Source: Thermohalobaculum sp963700775
Lineage (GTDB): Bacteria; Pseudomonadota; Alphaproteobacteria; Rhodobacterales; Rhodobacteraceae
DNA length: 64,000 nt
Reading direction: 5' to 3'
Assembly (NCBI GenBank): GCA_963700775.1
Contig: CAVOYU010000006.1
Location: forward strand, 310,001-374,000
In this document: positions 41,289 to 49,885 of the stretch, in pieces
Layout: each line of letters begins with the position of its first letter
How positions within the stretch are numbered: the first letter of the stretch is position 1
Notes under the pieces: model-generated
The model's database searches: none
The model's input: only the letters and a program-made list of their open reading frames with translations
Told to the model about the DNA's origin: nothing
Made by a program: the position numbers and the translations under genes

Positions 41289-43274
41289 ATGAGTGCCGGC
41301 GACCTCTTTGCCCAGAATGCGGCCGAAAAGGCCTATAGCGCCTCGTCGATCGAGGTGCTGGAGGGGCTTGAGCCCGTCCGCAAGCGACCCGGCATGTATG
41401 TGGGCGGCACCGACGAGCGCGCCTACCATCACCTTGCCGCCGAGGTGCTGGACAATTCCATGGACGAGGCGGTCGCCGGCCATGCGAGCCGCATCGAGAT
41501 CGAGCTTCTCGCCGACGGATCGCTGGCGGTGACCGACAACGGGCGCGGCATCCCGGTCGACCCGCATCCGCGGTTCCCGAAGAAGTCCGCCCTCGAGGTC
41601 ATCATGACCACGCTGCATTCCGGCGGCAAGTTCTCCGGCAAGGCCTACCAGACCTCGGGCGGCCTGCACGGCGTCGGCGTCTCCGTGGTCAACGCCCTCT
41701 CCGACCGGCTGCGGGTCGAGGTCGCCCGCGGCAGGCAACTCTACGCCCAGGAGTTCTCGCGCGGCCATCCCACGTCGAAGCTCGAGAATCTCGGCGCGAC
41801 GCCGAACCGGCGCGGCACCATGGTCAGCTTTCACCCGGACCCGGAGATCTTCGGGCCGCGCCTCGGCTTCCGCCCTGCTCGGCTCTACCGGATGGCGCGC
41901 TCGAAGGCCTATCTCTTCCGCGGCGTCGAGATCCGCTGGCGCTGCGCGCCCGAGCTGCTGAACGAGGGCGACGAGACGCCGGCCGAGGACAGCTTCCACT
42001 TCCCGGGCGGTCTCAGCGACTACCTGACCCATACGCTCGACGGCCACGACTTCTTCGGCGAACAGCCCTTCGCCGGCAAGGTCGACTTCCAGGAGCGGTT
42101 CGGAAGCGGCACCGCCGGATCGGTGGAATGGGCGCTGACCTGGACACCGGGGCGCGACGCGATGGTCTCGTCCTACTGCAACACCATCCCGACGCCGGAG
42201 GGCGGCACCCACGAGGCCGGCTTCTGGGCCGCCGTCACCCGCGGCCTGCGCGCCCATGGCGAGCTGATCGGCAACCGCCGGGTCGCCAGCATCAGCCGCG
42301 AGGACGTGATCGGCACCGCCGCGGCGATGATTTCGGTCTTCATCCGCGAGCCGGAGTTCGTGGGCCAGACCAAGGACCGCCTCGCCACCACCGAGGCGCA
42401 GCGGCTGGTCGAGGGCGCGGTGCGCGACCGGATCGACAACTGGCTGGCCGCCGACCCCAAGCTGGCGGGTACCATCCTGGATTACCTGGTCGAACGCGCC
42501 GAGGAGCGGATGCGGCGCCGCGCCGAGAAGGAAACCCAGCGAAAGACCGCCGTCAAAAAACTCAGGCTTCCCGGAAAGTTGGCGGACTGTTCTGAAGCAA
42601 CGCGCAAAGGCTCCGAGGTGTTCCTGGTCGAGGGCGACAGCGCCGGCGGCTCGGCCAAGCAGGCGCGCAACCGCAAGACCCAGGCGGTGCTGCCGCTGCG
42701 CGGCAAGATCCTGAACGTGCTGGGCGCCGCAGGCGCCAAGCTCAGCCAGAACCAGGAGCTGAACGACCTGATGCAGGCCCTCGGCGTCCAGGCCGGCAGC
42801 CGCTACAACGATGACGACCTGCGCTACGAGAAGGTCATCATCATGACCGACGCCGATGTGGACGGCGCCCATATCGCCTCGCTCTTGATGACCTTCTTCT
42901 TCACCCAGATGCGCCCGCTGATCGAGCGCGGACACCTCTACCTCGCCGCGCCGCCGCTCTACCGGCTCACCCAGGGAGCGGTCTCGGTCTATGCCCGCGA
43001 CGACGCCGAGAAGGACCGGCTGATGGCCGAGGGGCTGGGCGGCAAGGGCAAGGTCGAGGTCAGCCGGTTCAAGGGCCTCGGCGAGATGATGCCGAAGCAG
43101 CTCAAGGAAACGACCATGGACCCGGCCAGCCGCACCCTGATCCGGGTCAGCCTGACCGAGGACGAGCCCGGCGAGACCGACGGGCTGGTCGAGCAACTGA
43201 TGGGCAAGAAGGCCGAGCTGCGCTTCCAGTACATCCAGGAAAACGCCCGCTTCGCTGAGGATCTGGACGTCTGA
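41289..43274 (+). CDS. parE: DNA topoisomerase IV subunit B
   Basis: 661 residues; with ParC it decatenates daughter chromosomes. The GHKL ATP site is visible as VLDNSMDEAVAGHASRIEIE and GRGIPVDPHPR, then SGGKFSGKAYQTSGGLHGVG. The Toprim domain has FLVEGDSAGGSAKQARNRKT (E-G-D-S) and LPLRGKILNV, the third metal site is IIMTDADVDGAHIASLLMTF. The length (about 650) and the absence of the ~170-residue GyrB insert argue for ParE rather than GyrB. The ATG at 41289 starts right at MSAGDLFAQN. No parC in the window. Confidence 0.95.
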   Translation: MSAGDLFAQNAAEKAYSASSIEVLEGLEPVRKRPGMYVGGTDERAYHHLAAEVLDNSMDEAVAGHASRIEIELLADGSLAVTDNGRGIPVDPHPRFPKKSALEVIMTTLHSGGKFSGKAYQTSGGLHGVGVSVVNALSDRLRVEVARGRQLYAQEFSRGHPTSKLENLGATPNRRGTMVSFHPDPEIFGPRLGFRPARLYRMARSKAYLFRGVEIRWRCAPELLNEGDETPAEDSFHFPGGLSDYLTHTLDGHDFFGEQPFAGKVDFQERFGSGTAGSVEWALTWTPGRDAMVSSYCNTIPTPEGGTHEAGFWAAVTRGLRAHGELIGNRRVASISREDVIGTAAAMISVFIREPEFVGQTKDRLATTEAQRLVEGAVRDRIDNWLAADPKLAGTILDYLVERAEERMRRRAEKETQRKTAVKKLRLPGKLADCSEATRKGSEVFLVEGDSAGGSAKQARNRKTQAVLPLRGKILNVLGAAGAKLSQNQELNDLMQALGVQAGSRYNDDDLRYEKVIIMTDADVDGAHIASLLMTFFFTQMRPLIERGHLYLAAPPLYRLTQGAVSVYARDDAEKDRLMAEGLGGKGKVEVSRFKGLGEMMPKQLKETTMDPASRTLIRVSLTEDEPGETDGLVEQLMGKKAELRFQYIQENARFAEDLDV

Positions 43275-43338
43275 CCTCCGTCGGGGCCCCTCCGCGGGGC
43301 ACCTGCGCCGCGCCCGCACGATACGGCGCCGCGCCCGG

Positions 43339-44538
43339 TCACCAGTCCCCTGGCTCCAGCACCCGCAACACCTCCCGCCCCAGCACCCGAAGCACCGCCC
43401 GCGCCGCCCGCATCGATGGCGGCTCGCCGCCCCGCCCCAGTGCGTCCAGCACCGGGCCGAAGGCCGCCTGCTGGCGCGCGCGCTCCTCCGGACGGCGCAG
43501 CAGGGCCGAGACCGCCGGGGCGATCAGTTCGGGTGTGCAGCGTTCCTGCAGAAACTCCGGCACCGCTATGGCGCCCCCCACCAGATTCACGAGATTGGCG
43601 GTATCGACCCGCACCAGCCGCCGGACGATGGCCGCGGTGACCGGGCTCGCCCGATAGGCCGAGACCATGGGGGTTCCCGCCGCCGCCATGTCGAGCACTA
43701 CCGAACCCGACGTGACCAGCGCCGCGTCCGCCGCGGCGAAGGCGGCGCAGCGGGCGGCCTCGCCCTCCTCCGGGCCGATCAGCATCGGCGGCACCGCCAT
43801 GCCCGCCACACCCGCCGAAACCTCGGCCGCGACCCCGGCGGCGACCGGGATCGCCACATTCAGGCCGGGATGGTCGGATCGCAGCCGTTCCACCACCGCC
43901 GCCTGGACCGGCAGCATCCGCCTGACCACCCCCGCGCGGCTGCCGGGCGCAACCAGCAAGAGCGGCCCCAGCTCGGCCCCGGCCCGGCGGCGGAAGGCTG
44001 CGACCGCATCATCGCCCGCACGCGGCACCGCCGCCGCCAGGTGGCCGACGAAGTCGCATCCCATCCCGGCCGCGGTCATGTGGTCGGGCTCGAACGGCAA
44101 CAGTGCCAGCACATGATCGACGTAACGGGCCATCGCCGCAGCCCGGCCGGGCCGCCAGGCCCAGACCGAGGGCGCGACATAGTGGATGGTCCGGATCCCC
44201 GGCGCGCGCGCCCGCACCCGCTCGGCGAGGCGCAGCGTGAAGCCCGGACTGTCGATGGTCACGAGCGCATCCGGTGCCGCGGCCACCACGTCGGCCACGG
44301 TCTCGCGCAGGCGCCGGACCAGCCTCGGCAGCCGCGGCAGCACCTCGGCCAGCCCCATGATCGAGAGCTCCGCCATGTCGAAGCGGCTCTGCAGCCCCTC
44401 GGCCGCCATTTCAGGCCCGCCGACGCCCCGGAACGCCACCTCTGGCACCGCCTGGCGCAGCGCCCGCATCAGCCCGGCGCCGAGCCGGTCGCCCGACGGC
44501 TCCCCGGCGACGAGGTAGAGGCTCAGCGCGCCGCTCAT
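43339..44538 (-). CDS. lpxB: Lipid-A-disaccharide synthase
   Basis: 399 residues, last gene of the lipid A block. It joins UDP-2,3-diacylglucosamine and lipid X to form the disaccharide on the cytoplasmic face of the inner membrane. Marks: YLVAGEPSGDRLGAGLMRAL at the N-terminus, LVTIDSPGFTLRLAERV, YVAPSVWAWRPGRAAAMA and APGSRAGVVRRMLPV. It overlaps the lpxI stop by four bases (ATGA), so the two are translationally coupled. Confidence 0.96.
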   Translation of the reverse strand: MSGALSLYLVAGEPSGDRLGAGLMRALRQAVPEVAFRGVGGPEMAAEGLQSRFDMAELSIMGLAEVLPRLPRLVRRLRETVADVVAAAPDALVTIDSPGFTLRLAERVRARAPGIRTIHYVAPSVWAWRPGRAAAMARYVDHVLALLPFEPDHMTAAGMGCDFVGHLAAAVPRAGDDAVAAFRRRAGAELGPLLLVAPGSRAGVVRRMLPVQAAVVERLRSDHPGLNVAIPVAAGVAAEVSAGVAGMAVPPMLIGPEEGEAARCAAFAAADAALVTSGSVVLDMAAAGTPMVSAYRASPVTAAIVRRLVRVDTANLVNLVGGAIAVPEFLQERCTPELIAPAVSALLRRPEERARQQAAFGPVLDALGRGGEPPSMRAARAVLRVLGREVLRVLEPGDW

Positions 44539-45386
44539 TCGCCCGCCCGCCGCAGCAGCTCGTCCCGCGACGCCGCCCAGAGGAACAGCCCCGCCGCATC
44601 CGCCGCCGCCACCGTCGCGGCCCGGTCGATGACATTGCTCGCCCCGGCCTCGACCGCGATCCCCCGCAGCCCGGCCGCCGCCGCGCGCCGGATCGTCATC
44701 GGGCCGATGCTCGGCAGGTCGAAGCGCCGGTCCTGGCCGGCCTTGGCGAGCTTTACCAGGACCCCCGCCGGCCGGTCGCCACGCATTTCCGCCGGCAGGC
44801 CGGCGACCCGGTCCAGCAGCCCGTCGGTCCCCTCGATCGCCTCGACACCGAGGCAGAGGCCGCCCGCGACCACCGCCGCCTGGCCCACGTCCAGCGGCCC
44901 GAGCGCCGCGAGGATCACCGCCGCCCGCGCCGCATCGGCCCGGTCTCGCGCCGCCGGCCTCACACGGCCGAGCGGACCCGGCCCGGGCACCAGCCCGCCG
45001 AGGCAGCCTCCGGCGTCGACGACCGCAAATCCCTCCTCCTCGAAGATCTCGGCCACCCCGCGCAGCAGCGCATCGTCGCCCTGCCCCATCAGCCGGATCG
45101 CCCGGCCGAGCAGCCGCACCGTGCGGCCATCCGCCCGCCAGGGCCGGAGCCGAGGCCGCCGCATCGCTCCGGCGAAGACGACCTCCGTGCATCCTTCGTT
45201 CCGCAGCGACCGGAACAGCGCCCCCGCCTTCTCGAAGGCGTGCGCCTCGTGCGGGTGTCCGTCCACCCAGTCTTCCGGCGCCGCGTCGAAGGAGACGACG
45301 AGATAGGGCCGCCCTTCCGCCCGCCGCGCCTCGGCGATCAGGCGCGGCAGCGCGCCGGCACCGGCCAGGATGGCAAGCCCCGCCAT
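44535..45386 (-). CDS. lpxI: UDP-2,3-diacylglucosamine diphosphatase LpxI
   Basis: 283 residues. LpxI hydrolyses UDP-2,3-diacylglucosamine to lipid X and UMP in alphaproteobacteria, which lack LpxH. Family marks are LAILAGAGALPRLIAEARR at the start, GDDALLRGVAEIFEEEGF in the first domain and LPSIGPMTIRRAAAAGLRGI with GIAVEAGASNVIDR in the second. The position between lpxA and lpxB is the standard one. The start is 6 bases after lpxA. Confidence 0.94.
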   Translation of the reverse strand: MAGLAILAGAGALPRLIAEARRAEGRPYLVVSFDAAPEDWVDGHPHEAHAFEKAGALFRSLRNEGCTEVVFAGAMRRPRLRPWRADGRTVRLLGRAIRLMGQGDDALLRGVAEIFEEEGFAVVDAGGCLGGLVPGPGPLGRVRPAARDRADAARAAVILAALGPLDVGQAAVVAGGLCLGVEAIEGTDGLLDRVAGLPAEMRGDRPAGVLVKLAKAGQDRRFDLPSIGPMTIRRAAAAGLRGIAVEAGASNVIDRAATVAAADAAGLFLWAASRDELLRRAGE

Positions 45387-45392
45387 CCCGCC

Positions 45393-46181
45393 TTAGCCTT
45401 CGCGCGGGGTGCAGAAGCTCCGCGCGCTTCCGGCGGCGATGAAGCCCGCCAGGGTCCGCACCGGCCCGATTTCCGGGAACGCTTCGGCCGCCCTCGCGGC
45501 CCGCCCGGCCAGCGACCCGTCTCCGCCGAAGATCATCTCGTAGGCCGCCTTCAGAGCCTTCACGTCGCCCCGTCCGAACCCGGACCGCTTGAGGCCGACC
45601 AGGTTCAGCCCGGCCAGCACGGCCCGGTTGCCGATCGCCGAGCAGTAGGGCGCCACGTCCTTCTCGACCCCGCTCATGCCGCCGACCATGGCATGGGTCC
45701 CGATCCGCACATGCTGATGCACCGCCGAAAGGCCGCCGATGACCGCGCTGTCGCCAACCTCCACATGGCCCGCCAGCGTCGCCGCGTTCGCCATCACCAC
45801 CCGGCTTCCGACCCGGCAGTCATGGGCGACATGGGCGCCGGCCATCAGCAGGCAGCCGTCGCCGACGACGGTCAGCATGCCGCCGCCCGCGGTTCCGGGA
45901 TTGACGGTCACGTGCTCGCGGATCATGCAGCCGGCGCCGATCTCCAGCCGGCTGTCCTCGCCGCGGTATTTCAGGTCCTGCGGCTGATGGCCGATCGAGG
46001 CGAAGGGCCAGATCCGGGTCCGCTCCCCGATCCTGGTTCGCCCCGCGACCACGACATGAGAGATCAGCTCGGCGGCGCCGGCCAGCTCGACACCGGCCCC
46101 GACAACGCAATAGGGGCCGATCACGGCCCCTTCGGCGATCCGCGCACCGTCCTCGACGATGGCGGTCGGATGGACGGTCAC
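45393..46181 (-). CDS. lpxA: UDP-N-acetylglucosamine O-acyltransferase
   Basis: 262 residues. First committed step of lipid A synthesis: transfer of a 3-hydroxyacyl chain from ACP to UDP-GlcNAc. The left-handed beta-helix is seen as repeated hexapeptides (ISHVVVAGRTRIGERTRI, HQPQDLKYRGEDSRLEIG); the catalytic histidine is in LMAGAHVAHDCRVGS. The C-terminal helices carry SGFGRGDVKALKAAYEMIF. The start is a GTG at 46181 that overlaps the fabZ stop (GTGA), so the two are coupled. Confidence 0.96.
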   Translation of the reverse strand: MTVHPTAIVEDGARIAEGAVIGPYCVVGAGVELAGAAELISHVVVAGRTRIGERTRIWPFASIGHQPQDLKYRGEDSRLEIGAGCMIREHVTVNPGTAGGGMLTVVGDGCLLMAGAHVAHDCRVGSRVVMANAATLAGHVEVGDSAVIGGLSAVHQHVRIGTHAMVGGMSGVEKDVAPYCSAIGNRAVLAGLNLVGLKRSGFGRGDVKALKAAYEMIFGGDGSLAGRAARAAEAFPEIGPVRTLAGFIAAGSARSFCTPREG

Positions 46182-46675
46182 GACCCAATTCCGCGCCTTT
46201 TCTTCTCGTCCTCGTCGATGATCATCGCAGAATACTCCGCCTCGGCCACCAGCTTGCCGTTGACCCGGCCCTCGCCTGCGAACCGGAACACCTTGCCCCG
46301 GCCGCGCACGATCCGCACATGCAGCTCCAGCACGTCGCCCGGCACCACCTTGTTTCGGAAGCGGCAGTTGTCGATGGTCATGAAGTAGACCAGCAGGTTC
46401 TGGCCCTCCATGCCCAGCGTCTCGACCACCAGGACTCCGGCGGTCTGCGCCATCGCCTCGACCACAAGGACGCCGGGCATCACCGCCTCGGCCGGAAAGT
46501 GGCCCTGGAAATGCGGTTCGTTGATGGTGACGTTCTTGATCCCGACCGCGCTCTCGTTCTTGCGGATCCGCTCCACCCGATCGATCAGCAGCATCGGATA
46601 ACGATGCGGGATCATTCGCATAATCTTCGAAAGACCGGCGACGCCGACTTCGGTCTCTGTGGTCTCGCTCGTCAT
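46178..46675 (-). CDS. fabZ: 3-hydroxyacyl-ACP dehydratase FabZ
   Basis: 165 residues. Dehydrates 3-hydroxyacyl-ACP in fatty-acid synthesis, competing with LpxA for the same acyl-ACP. The hot-dog fold active site is clear: IPHRYPMLLIDRVERI, then NEPHFQGHFPAEAVMPGVLV with the catalytic histidine, and EAMAQTAGVLVVE with the catalytic glutamate. ATG 46675 gives MTSETTETEVG; the longer frame upstream is not needed. A candidate promoter lies about 37 bases upstream. No lpxD gene separates it from skp. Confidence 0.95.
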   Translation of the reverse strand: MTSETTETEVGVAGLSKIMRMIPHRYPMLLIDRVERIRKNESAVGIKNVTINEPHFQGHFPAEAVMPGVLVVEAMAQTAGVLVVETLGMEGQNLLVYFMTIDNCRFRNKVVPGDVLELHVRIVRGRGKVFRFAGEGRVNGKLVAEAEYSAMIIDEDEKKRRGIGS

Positions 46676-46711
46676 AAATCTATCCAGCGCCCAGGTCCGC
46701 AGCCCCACCTT

Positions 46712-46739
46712 TGAATACTGCCGGAGCACATCAGGTCAA
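46712..46739 (-). promoter_or_regulatory. Candidate promoter for fabZ-lpxA-lpxI-lpxB
   Basis: TTGACC (46734-46739) and TATTCA (46712-46717) on the minus strand, 16 bases apart, in the 109-base gap between skp and fabZ. It would allow the lipid A genes to be expressed apart from bamA. Confidence 0.5.
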
Positions 46740-46784
46740 GCCTCAATCCCGATCAGGCTCCGCGCGGCGAGGTGCATGCGTCGG

Positions 46785-47411
46785 TCAGCGTTGATCGACC
46801 GGCGGCTTGGCGGGCGCCAGGTGCGGAATGGTTACCGGCGGCACGGTGACGTTGAACCGCTCGATCACCTCATCGGTGACATCCAGCACCGGGTCGGCGG
46901 CCAGCACCACGTCCGAGTTCAGGATCAGACTTGCGCCGTGCTCCAGGCGCACTGCGTCGAGCACGGATCCCAACGCGCCGACCAGCTTGACCCGCTCGTC
47001 CCGGAAGGCATTCTGCAGCATCGCCGCACGCTCCTGCGTTTCGCGCCGCTCGCGCCGCACCCGGCTGTCAAACTCGGCGACCCGCTGCTCGAAGCTCTCC
47101 CGATCGAGGATCGCCCGCAACCTGGCGAGCTCGTGCTCCTCCGCTGTCAGGCCTTCCTTGACCTTGTCGACTTCGCCCTGGAGTTCGGCGGTCAGGCTCG
47201 TTTCGGCCGCACTCAGCGCCTTTGCGTGATCGGTCTCATTCAGGACGCGCTTGCGCGAGACGATGAGCACCTGTTCGCCGGCGCAGGCCTGCGTGACGAA
47301 TCCCGCATCGACCAGCAGCATTGTCGAAAGCACGAGAAGTCCGGCCAACAGCTTGCGCAAGGCGAGCGAGCGCCGGATGCCCGGCGCCGCTCTCCGTCCG
47401 GTTCCCGGCAT
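46785..47411 (-). CDS. skp: OmpH/Skp-family periplasmic chaperone
   Basis: 208 residues from the ATG at 47411. A basic N-terminus and a hydrophobic stretch (LLAGLLVLSTMLLVDAGFV) form a signal peptide, then CAGEQVLIVSRKRVLNETDHA leads into the long helical tentacle region (EVDKVKEGLTAEEHELARLR, VRRERRETQERAAMLQNAF) and ends with a conserved core, SLILNSDVVLAADPVLDVTD. Skp holds unfolded outer-membrane proteins for the BAM complex. It follows bamA by 7 bases. An upstream start in the same frame overlaps bamA and is less likely. Confidence 0.9.
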   Translation of the reverse strand: MPGTGRRAAPGIRRSLALRKLLAGLLVLSTMLLVDAGFVTQACAGEQVLIVSRKRVLNETDHAKALSAAETSLTAELQGEVDKVKEGLTAEEHELARLRAILDRESFEQRVAEFDSRVRRERRETQERAAMLQNAFRDERVKLVGALGSVLDAVRLEHGASLILNSDVVLAADPVLDVTDEVIERFNVTVPPVTIPHLAPAKPPVDQR

Positions 47412-47418
47412 GAATGGC

Positions 47419-49809
47419 TCAGAACCGGGTACCAATCGAAAGCCGGAAGACCTCCTTCTCGTCATAACTTTCCTTGACCAGCGGATACCCGAAGCTCAAC
47501 TCCAGCGGGCCGATCGGAGTGTCAAGGAACAGCAGGGCACCGGCGGCGGCGCGGAAATGGGCGCTGTCGTCGATATTGTCCGGGTCGCCGTTCGAATAGG
47601 TGAAGTTCGTCCGGTCGAGACCCCAGAGCGTGCCCGCATCCAGGAACGCACCGCCATAGATCCCCAGTTCCTCCGGCAGGCCGAGCGGGAACGAGACCTC
47701 CATGCGCGCCACACTGAAGTAGTTTCCGCCGAGAGCGTCGTCGGTACCAAGATCGCGCGGGCCGATCCCGGCCGAAGCGAAGCCGCGCATGTTCGATCCG
47801 CCGACAAAGTAGCGCTCGGTGACCCGGCTGTCCTCGCTGCCAAGGCTGAACAGTGCGCCGCCTTCAAGTTCCACGCTCGAGATTACCTGATCGTCGAAAA
47901 GCCCGTACCAGGTCTTGAACTTGGCCCGCGACTTGACGAATTGCGAGTCGCCGCCCAGCCCCGCGAACTCCTGGTCGAAGCTGGTGAGATAGCCCGACGT
48001 CGGCTCGATCAGGTCATCGCGCTTGTCGTGGGTCAGGGTGTAGCCGACCGACGAGGTGATCTGCTTGCCGTCATCCGCGACGATCGCCGGCGAGACGTCG
48101 AAGGGATTCGCCGGGTTGTCGTTGACGTCGATGTCGTCCCAGACAAAGCTGTAGCGCAGCTTGATCCGCAAATCCTCGGCCAGCGGGAAACCGACCTCGG
48201 GCACGAAACCGGCCTGGTTCTGGTTGAACGACAACTCGTCCTCCCTGTCGTCGTTCAGGTAGTAGCCCCGGGCGCCTATGGAAAGGTCACGGTCCAGGAA
48301 CGCCGGCTCGGTGAAGGACGCATCGTAGATCTGCGTATCTCCCGCCGCGGTCAGCCGGGCATTGACGATCTGGCCGCGGCCCAGGAAGTTGCGCTCGGTG
48401 ATCTGCACGCTGCCGATCGGTCCCTGGCTCGACGAGTAGCCGAAGCCCAGCGACAGGTTGCCGGTCGACTGCTCCTGAACCTTCACGGTGACGACCGCCC
48501 GGTCGTCGGCACTGCCCTGTGCGGTCTCCACATCGACAGTCTTGAAATAGCCGAGCCCGCGGATCCTTGTCCGCGCGTCGCGGATCTTGCGCGTATCGAA
48601 GGCGTCGCCCTCCACCAGCGGAATCTGCCGCCGGATCACCCGATCGAGCGTCTGCGTATTGCCCACGATGTCGATCCGCTCGATGAAGATCCGGCTGCCC
48701 TCGGCGAGTTCGAAGGTGACACCGACGGTCTTGTCGGCCGAGTTCTTGTTCGGCCGGGGTCGGACCTGGACGAAGGCGAAGCCTTTCTGGCCGGCAAGAT
48801 CGGTCATCTCGTCGGCGATCGTCTCGACCTTGGTGGCGTTGTAGGTCGTGCCCTCGAGATCGACGGGCAGCAGCGCCCGGAAGTCCTCGGGGTCGAGGCC
48901 CTTGGCGGTAACCGAAACGTCGAGCGGCCCGAACACGTACTCCTCGCCCTCCTCGACCGTGAAGGTGATGAAGAAACCTTCGCGATCCGGCGCCAGTTCG
49001 GCGGTTGCCGACAGCACCGTGAAGTCCGCGTATCCGCGCTCGAGATAGAACTGCCGGAGCAGTTCCTTGTCGAGCTCGAGCCGGTCGGGATCATAGACGT
49101 CGGTCGAGATGAAGTAGGCAAGCAGGCCGGACTCCGAGGTGTCGACGACCTTGCGAAGCCGCCGGTCGCTGAACTTCTCGTTGCCGACGAAATCGATCGC
49201 CTTGACCCCGGTGATCTCGCCTTCATTGATCTCGAACACCACGTCGACACGGTTCTCGGTGCGCTCGATGATCACCGGCTCGACCTCGGCACCATAGCGC
49301 CCGGTCCGGCGGTAAATCTCGATGATCGACTGCGCATCCGCTTCCGCTGCCGAGCGGGTGAACGGCAGTCTCGGCCGGAGGCTGATGATCTGCTGCAGAT
49401 CCTCGTCCTTGAGGCTACTATTGCCCTCGAACGCGATCACGTTGATCGAGGGGTTTTCCTCGACGACGATCACGATCTGGCCGTCTCCCGGCGCGATCTC
49501 GACGTTCTTGAACAGGCCCGTATCGAACAGCCGGCGCACTGCGGCGTTCAGGTCGTCGGCCGTGGTGGCCCGGTCGGCCGGCAACTGCATGTACGAGATG
49601 ATCGTGGCTTCCTCGATCCGCCGATTGCCCTGGATCACGACACCTTTCGCCGCCGCATCCGCGCTCGTCTGCGTCTGCGCCAGGGCAGTGCCGCCAGCGA
49701 GTTGCCCGGTCATATCGGTGGGAAGAACGGGCGTTGCCAGCATGGCAACAACCCCCAGCACCAGTGCGCGCGCCCCGCGCCGGTGCCCAATCCAAGCGGT
49801 AATCCGCAT
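47419..49809 (-). CDS. bamA: Outer membrane protein assembly factor BamA
   Basis: 796 residues. Signal peptide MRITAWIGHRRGARALVLGV... ending near ALAQTQ, then five POTRA domains (the first begins KGVVIQGNRRIEEATIISYM), then a 16-strand barrel; the conserved barrel motif is FVGGSNMRGFASAG (R-G-F) and the protein ends in an aromatic residue (IGTRF), the outer-membrane signal. Inserts beta-barrel proteins into the outer membrane. ATG 49809 is preceded by AAGGAGAG. Follows rseP, the normal order. Confidence 0.97.
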   Translation of the reverse strand: MRITAWIGHRRGARALVLGVVAMLATPVLPTDMTGQLAGGTALAQTQTSADAAAKGVVIQGNRRIEEATIISYMQLPADRATTADDLNAAVRRLFDTGLFKNVEIAPGDGQIVIVVEENPSINVIAFEGNSSLKDEDLQQIISLRPRLPFTRSAAEADAQSIIEIYRRTGRYGAEVEPVIIERTENRVDVVFEINEGEITGVKAIDFVGNEKFSDRRLRKVVDTSESGLLAYFISTDVYDPDRLELDKELLRQFYLERGYADFTVLSATAELAPDREGFFITFTVEEGEEYVFGPLDVSVTAKGLDPEDFRALLPVDLEGTTYNATKVETIADEMTDLAGQKGFAFVQVRPRPNKNSADKTVGVTFELAEGSRIFIERIDIVGNTQTLDRVIRRQIPLVEGDAFDTRKIRDARTRIRGLGYFKTVDVETAQGSADDRAVVTVKVQEQSTGNLSLGFGYSSSQGPIGSVQITERNFLGRGQIVNARLTAAGDTQIYDASFTEPAFLDRDLSIGARGYYLNDDREDELSFNQNQAGFVPEVGFPLAEDLRIKLRYSFVWDDIDVNDNPANPFDVSPAIVADDGKQITSSVGYTLTHDKRDDLIEPTSGYLTSFDQEFAGLGGDSQFVKSRAKFKTWYGLFDDQVISSVELEGGALFSLGSEDSRVTERYFVGGSNMRGFASAGIGPRDLGTDDALGGNYFSVARMEVSFPLGLPEELGIYGGAFLDAGTLWGLDRTNFTYSNGDPDNIDDSAHFRAAAGALLFLDTPIGPLELSFGYPLVKESYDEKEVFRLSIGTRF

Positions 49810-49885
49810 GCTCTCTCCTTGCCTGCCCACGTCCCGGTTGATTCCGGGCTCTACGGCTGGTCTGTCCCTCAGTTTAGAACCCTTA

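Noticed and set aside
41289..43274. GyrB instead of ParE
   Set aside because: Length of about 660 residues and lack of the GyrB-specific insert fit ParE.
43275..43338. Terminator between parE and lpxB
   Set aside because: G/C runs allow only short stems of 4-5 bases without a T tract.
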